Source: Edaphobacter lichenicola (GTDB lineage Bacteria; Acidobacteriota; Terriglobia; Terriglobales; Acidobacteriaceae). Taken from it: DNA of 64,000 nt. A program made the translations under genes and the position numbers. Position 1 is the first letter of the stretch; each line of letters opens with the position of its first letter. The DNA lies in the NCBI RefSeq assembly GCF_025264645.1, contig NZ_CP073696.1:1426001-1490000 (forward strand), given 5' to 3'. The notes beneath the pieces are model-generated. The model was not told the origin of the DNA and did no database searches. It saw nothing but the letters and a program-made list of their open reading frames with translations. Positions 60,778 through 64,000 of this stretch are shown one piece after another.

Positions 60778-61569
60778 ATGATCGACATTCACCATCACCT
60801 ACTGTGGGGCATGGACGATGGTTCTTCGAACTTAGAGAACTCCCTTGCCATGGCAAAAATGGCTGCAGAGGATGGGATAACACACATCGTGTGCTCCCCT
60901 CACGCCAATGGGCGGTACTTCTACGATCCGCCGCAGGTTGCTGAGAAGATCGCCGAGTTGCAGGTTTTACTGGACAGTAAAGCGATCGCAGTGAAGCTGG
61001 GACGCGGATGCGACTTTCACATGTCGTTCGAAAACATCCAGGAAGCGAAGGTACATCCTTCGAAGTTCAGCATCAACGGGTTAGGTTATTTGCTTGTAGA
61101 GGTTCCCGACTACGGCTTGCCGCGCGGTTTGACCGAGATATTTTACGAGTTGCAACTTGCGGGTCTGACACCGATCCTGACCCATCCTGAGCGAAATCCT
61201 ACGTTGCAGAACGATCGATCGCGCGTGAAGGAATGGTTGCAACGTGGTGTGTTAATACAAGTGACTGCAGGATCGGTGATTGGTCGCATGGGCAAGCATG
61301 CCGAAAAGATGGCTCATGATTTGCTTGCCAACCGATGGGTTCATTTCTTGGCGACCGACGCACACAATACCACCTCGCGCGTGCCGAAGATGAGGGAGGC
61401 GTTCGAGCTTGTCGCGAAAAAATATGGGTCCGACTACGCGCACCTATTGTGCGTATCGAATCCGCTCGCAGTGTTTATGGGGAAGCCGATGCCCCCGCAG
61501 CTTGAACCCCAGAACCTCTATAAAGACCCAAATGATAAGAACTGGTGGCAGAAGCTGTTGAAGCGGTGA
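60778..61569 (+). CDS. CpsB/YwqE-type tyrosine-protein phosphatase (PHP fold)
   Basis: 263 residues. Metal-binding residues of the PHP fold are visible: MIDIHHHLLWGMDDGS at the N-terminus, THIVCSPHANG, GCDFH, LTHPERN and LATDAHN near the C-terminus. CpsB/YwqE/Wzb-like enzymes remove phosphate from the tyrosine tail of Wzc/CpsD kinases. The likely substrate is the kinase encoded at 46312-48567, about 12 kb away. It lies 41 bases after purQ. Confidence 0.9.
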   Translation: MIDIHHHLLWGMDDGSSNLENSLAMAKMAAEDGITHIVCSPHANGRYFYDPPQVAEKIAELQVLLDSKAIAVKLGRGCDFHMSFENIQEAKVHPSKFSINGLGYLLVEVPDYGLPRGLTEIFYELQLAGLTPILTHPERNPTLQNDRSRVKEWLQRGVLIQVTAGSVIGRMGKHAEKMAHDLLANRWVHFLATDAHNTTSRVPKMREAFELVAKKYGSDYAHLLCVSNPLAVFMGKPMPPQLEPQNLYKDPNDKNWWQKLLKR

Positions 61570-61608
61570 TCGCGCTGCACATTGGACGTGCGGTTCGTTG
61601 GCGCTAAG

Positions 61609-62337
61609 TTATAAGCCAAGTCCACCATCGACGGCCAGAAGCTGACCAGTAATGAAGTGAGGAGCAGTGGCGAAAAAGATCGCGGCGGCGGCGACATCGT
61701 CGGCCGTACCGTTACGCTGCATGGGTGTTTTGCGTGCGAAGTGCTCATAGGCCTCGTCCACCTCGCCTTGAACAATCATCCCCGGGGCGATGCAGTTCAC
61801 GCTGATCTCGGGAGCCCACGCCTTAGCCATCGTCTTGGAAAGCATGTGCAGAGCTGCCTTTGAGGTGCAGTAGTGAGCGTGGGTGGCCCAGGGGTGTAAG
61901 CCGCCAAGGGAGCCAATGTTGAGGATCCGGCCTTTGGTCGCACGCAAATGAGGATGCGCGGCCTTGGCCATCAGGAAGGGAGCGCGGGTGTTGGTGGTAA
62001 ACATCGCGTCCCACTGTTCGACGGAGATATTTTCGAGAGCTTTTGACTCGAAGATGCCCGCGTTATTGACGAGGAGGTCGATTCGACCAAAATCGTTTAC
62101 CACCGCAGAGACGGCTTGCTCAATGTCTTCGGGGTTGCGAAGATCGCACCGGATGGCGAGGGCGTTGACGTCGTGGGTGGCCAGAGCATGCACCGTTTCT
62201 TCAGCTTCAATCTGCGAAGCGAGGTAGGTGATTGCAACGTTGGCTCCGCGCTCGGCAAGAGCCAAAGCTACGGTGCGGCCGATACGTTTGGCCGCACCTG
62301 TGACGAGCACGGTTTTCCCTTTTAGCAGCTTATCCAT
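61609..62337 (-). CDS. Short-chain dehydrogenase/reductase
   Basis: 242 residues. NAD(P) loop VLVTGAAKRIGRTVA, NNAG in LLVNNAGIF, catalytic Ser in NIGSLGG and Tyr-Lys in HYCTSKAALHM. The TGAAKRIGR start is shared with pteridine-reductase-like and FabG-like SDRs; Arg in the loop favours NADPH. The substrate cannot be named. It is followed on the same strand by a break before the next gene, and convergent with cpsB. Confidence 0.9.
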   Translation of the reverse strand: MDKLLKGKTVLVTGAAKRIGRTVALALAERGANVAITYLASQIEAEETVHALATHDVNALAIRCDLRNPEDIEQAVSAVVNDFGRIDLLVNNAGIFESKALENISVEQWDAMFTTNTRAPFLMAKAAHPHLRATKGRILNIGSLGGLHPWATHAHYCTSKAALHMLSKTMAKAWAPEISVNCIAPGMIVQGEVDEAYEHFARKTPMQRNGTADDVAAAAIFFATAPHFITGQLLAVDGGLGL

Positions 62338-62353
62338 TGTTATTTTCTAAGGC

Positions 62354-62932
62354 TCACTGCTGTGGCGTGTTTGGAGCAGGAGGAGCCTGCTGTGGGGCTC
62401 CGGATGGAGCAGGTGATGGTGTGGGTGAGGGGTTGGCACCCGGCGTGGTTGGCCTGATTGGCTCCTGAACACCCGGCTTTCTGGTTGCTGCTTTGCCCTC
62501 GTTGTCAACGTAGGAGGAGATCTGCTCCTTCGGGCGAATCATAGCAACAAATATCTCTTTCGATGGGTCGCTGACCTGAAACTCCTCGGCATAGGTCGCA
62601 AAGCCTTGCGCAATCACCTGGACGCGGACCGTACTTCCGGTCGGAATGACGTCAATGGTGGCCTTTCCATCGGGATCGGTCTTGACCTCAAGATTTCCCT
62701 CTTCTTTGCCGTCGAGCGTCGAGTCAAAGATCACGGCGGCGTTCATGATGGGCTTACCATTGAACTTCTTGACGACCGTGACTTGCACATGTGAGGTGGC
62801 GGGGGGTGCCTTGTATTTGCGACCGCGCTTTATGGGGGCGTCCTGCGCCTGCACGGTGGCACGTACAACAGGGGCTAAGGCAATGCCAAGCAACAAGAGA
62901 TAACAAAAGGTGCGACGTGACGACATGGTCAC
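62354..62932 (-). CDS. Secreted protein with carboxypeptidase-regulatory-like domain
   Basis: 192 residues. A signal peptide (about 1-30, YLLLLGIALAPVVRATVQAQ) is followed by one Ig-like carboxypeptidase-regulatory domain (VQVTVVKKFNGKPIMNAAVIFDS, DPDGKATIDVIPTGSTVRVQVIAQGFATYAEEFQV). The end is a Pro/Ala/Gln-rich tail. ATG 62926 is an alternative start. Such domains are common in acidobacterial outer-membrane proteins; here it stands alone. It ends 16 bases before the dehydrogenase start. Confidence 0.8.
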   Translation of the reverse strand: MTMSSRRTFCYLLLLGIALAPVVRATVQAQDAPIKRGRKYKAPPATSHVQVTVVKKFNGKPIMNAAVIFDSTLDGKEEGNLEVKTDPDGKATIDVIPTGSTVRVQVIAQGFATYAEEFQVSDPSKEIFVAMIRPKEQISSYVDNEGKAATRKPGVQEPIRPTTPGANPSPTPSPAPSGAPQQAPPAPNTPQQ

Positions 62933-63031
62933 ATTCTACGACTTTTGAGGAGAGATTGCGGCCCCCGCTGTTGCGTCAGGGTGAACCATCGTAGGCTTGC
63001 GTGACTTTCACTCATATTTCACATAGTGGAG

Positions 63032-63060
63032 TTGACAGCGACGTACTAGATGACTATCGT
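63032..63060 (+). promoter_or_regulatory. Sigma-A promoter of groESL
   Basis: TTGACA (63032) and TATCGT (63055) with 17 bases between. Transcription should begin near 63066, inside the CIRCE operator. Confidence 0.8.
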
Positions 63061-63086
63061 TAGCAATCGGAAGGGTTGAGTGCTAA
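63060..63086 (+). promoter_or_regulatory. CIRCE operator (HrcA binding site)
   Basis: TTAGCAATC-N9-GAGTGCTAA, one base from the consensus TTAGCACTC in the left arm at two positions and exact in the right arm, with the standard 9-base spacer. It overlaps the expected start of transcription, as for HrcA-repressed groESL operons. hrcA itself is not in the window. Confidence 0.93.
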
Positions 63087-63217
63087 CGGGCAAACTTTAG
63101 CCTCGGTAAAGCCTATTCCACTTTATTTGCGGGGTTAGCCAGACACGATGGCTGATGTCGCGCGCTGCAATTCGGACGGCTTTCCGTTCGCAAAATCGTA
63201 TCGAGGAGATGTAAGCA

Positions 63218-63517
63218 ATGGCTACAACATCATTTACACCACTGCACGACCGTATTCTGGTTCGGCGCATTGAAGAGGGCGAAAGCATTCGTGGCGGGAT
63301 CATTATCCCGGACTCGGCAAAAGAGAAGCCTCAGCAGGGCGAAGTTATCTCCGTCGGCAAGGGCAAGTCGAACGACGAAGGCAAGGTATTTCCGCTGGAT
63401 GTTAAGGCTGGCGACAGCATTCTGTTTGGCAAGTATTCAGGCACCGAGATCAAGATCGATGGCGAAGAGTTGCTGATCATGCGTGAAGAGGAAGTCCTCG
63501 GCATCCTCAAGAAGTAA
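63218..63517 (+). CDS. groES: Co-chaperonin GroES
   Basis: 99 residues. Family text: [44 protein letters not shown], with the mobile loop near residues 20-35, then [29 protein letters not shown] heptamer of GroES closes the GroEL folding chamber. GAGGAG precedes the start. groEL follows after 96 bases. Confidence 0.98.
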   Translation: MATTSFTPLHDRILVRRIEEGESIRGGIIIPDSAKEKPQQGEVISVGKGKSNDEGKVFPLDVKAGDSILFGKYSGTEIKIDGEELLIMREEEVLGILKK

Positions 63518-63580
63518 GGCATTGCAGACGCGGCTTCGCCGCCTGATCGGCGCTTCGGGCGCCTAACAATTCAACTTTGA

Positions 63581-64000
<420 letters not shown>

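Overview
The window reads as chromosomal DNA of an acidobacterium, most likely class Terriglobia (Granulicella / Edaphobacter / Terriglobus type). This is inferred from protein families and gene order: a tandem-permease ABC pair, a PEP-CTERM protein, a stand-alone AceE, a LexA/Lon/GroESL set and characteristic intergenic repeats. No rRNA, tRNA, CRISPR array, insertion sequence or prophage was seen. Almost all sequence is coding; genes are compact and often overlap by 1-20 bases.

Region 1 (1-11 kb, minus strand) is a flagellar basal-body and export operon, flgB-flgC-fliE-fliF-fliG-fliH-fliI-fliJ-fliK, with fliK running off the left edge. Upstream lies a three-gene control cassette: an OmpR-type response regulator, an 86-106 residue protein that is only a histidine-kinase dimerisation/phosphotransfer-like domain, and a sigma-54 activator that lacks the C-terminal DNA-binding helix-turn-helix. 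A sigma-54-type -24/-12 promoter sits directly before flgB, next to a terminator that closes the activator gene.

Region 2 (11-28.7 kb) carries stress and housekeeping genes: lexA, an orphan HlyD/MacA adaptor, a secreted TGSGN-repeat protein, gph, lon, a 49-residue membrane protein, a GNAT enzyme, an alpha/beta hydrolase with an Asp nucleophile, an orphan nuoI, a UbiD decarboxylase, a TonB-like protein and a DedA-rhodanese fusion. The most interesting unit is at 20973-22836 (minus). There a complete SAM-I type riboswitch with an attenuator controls a threonine-synthase-like PLP enzyme, which is translationally coupled to a ubiquitin-like sulfur-carrier protein ending in Gly-Gly-Ser-Phe. This combination suggests a protein-thiocarboxylate sulfur pathway under methionine/SAM control rather than plain threonine synthesis.

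Region 3 (28.7-41.7 kb) holds dps, an EmrA/TolC pair without its membrane pump, a pentose unit (xylB, Gfo/Idh oxidoreductase, araD), a PEP-CTERM protein, argJ, aceE and a degenerate E1-alpha pseudoenzyme. Region 4 (41.8-52.8 kb) is an exopolysaccharide locus: Wzi-like protein, UDP-xylose synthase, UDP-glucose dehydrogenase, Wzc-type tyrosine kinase, Wza-type export protein, two GT4 glycosyltransferases and a hexapeptide acetyltransferase. A CpsB-type phosphatase lies 8 kb further on.

Region 5 (52.9-64 kb) contains a single-domain response regulator, an ABC ATPase plus a fused double permease without a binding protein, a hydrolase, a half-length AI-2E transporter, a GH13 amylase, purQ, cpsB, a short-chain dehydrogenase, a secreted protein, and groES-groEL under a sigma-A promoter overlapped by a CIRCE operator. 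Two structured repeat regions lie between the amylase and purQ genes.
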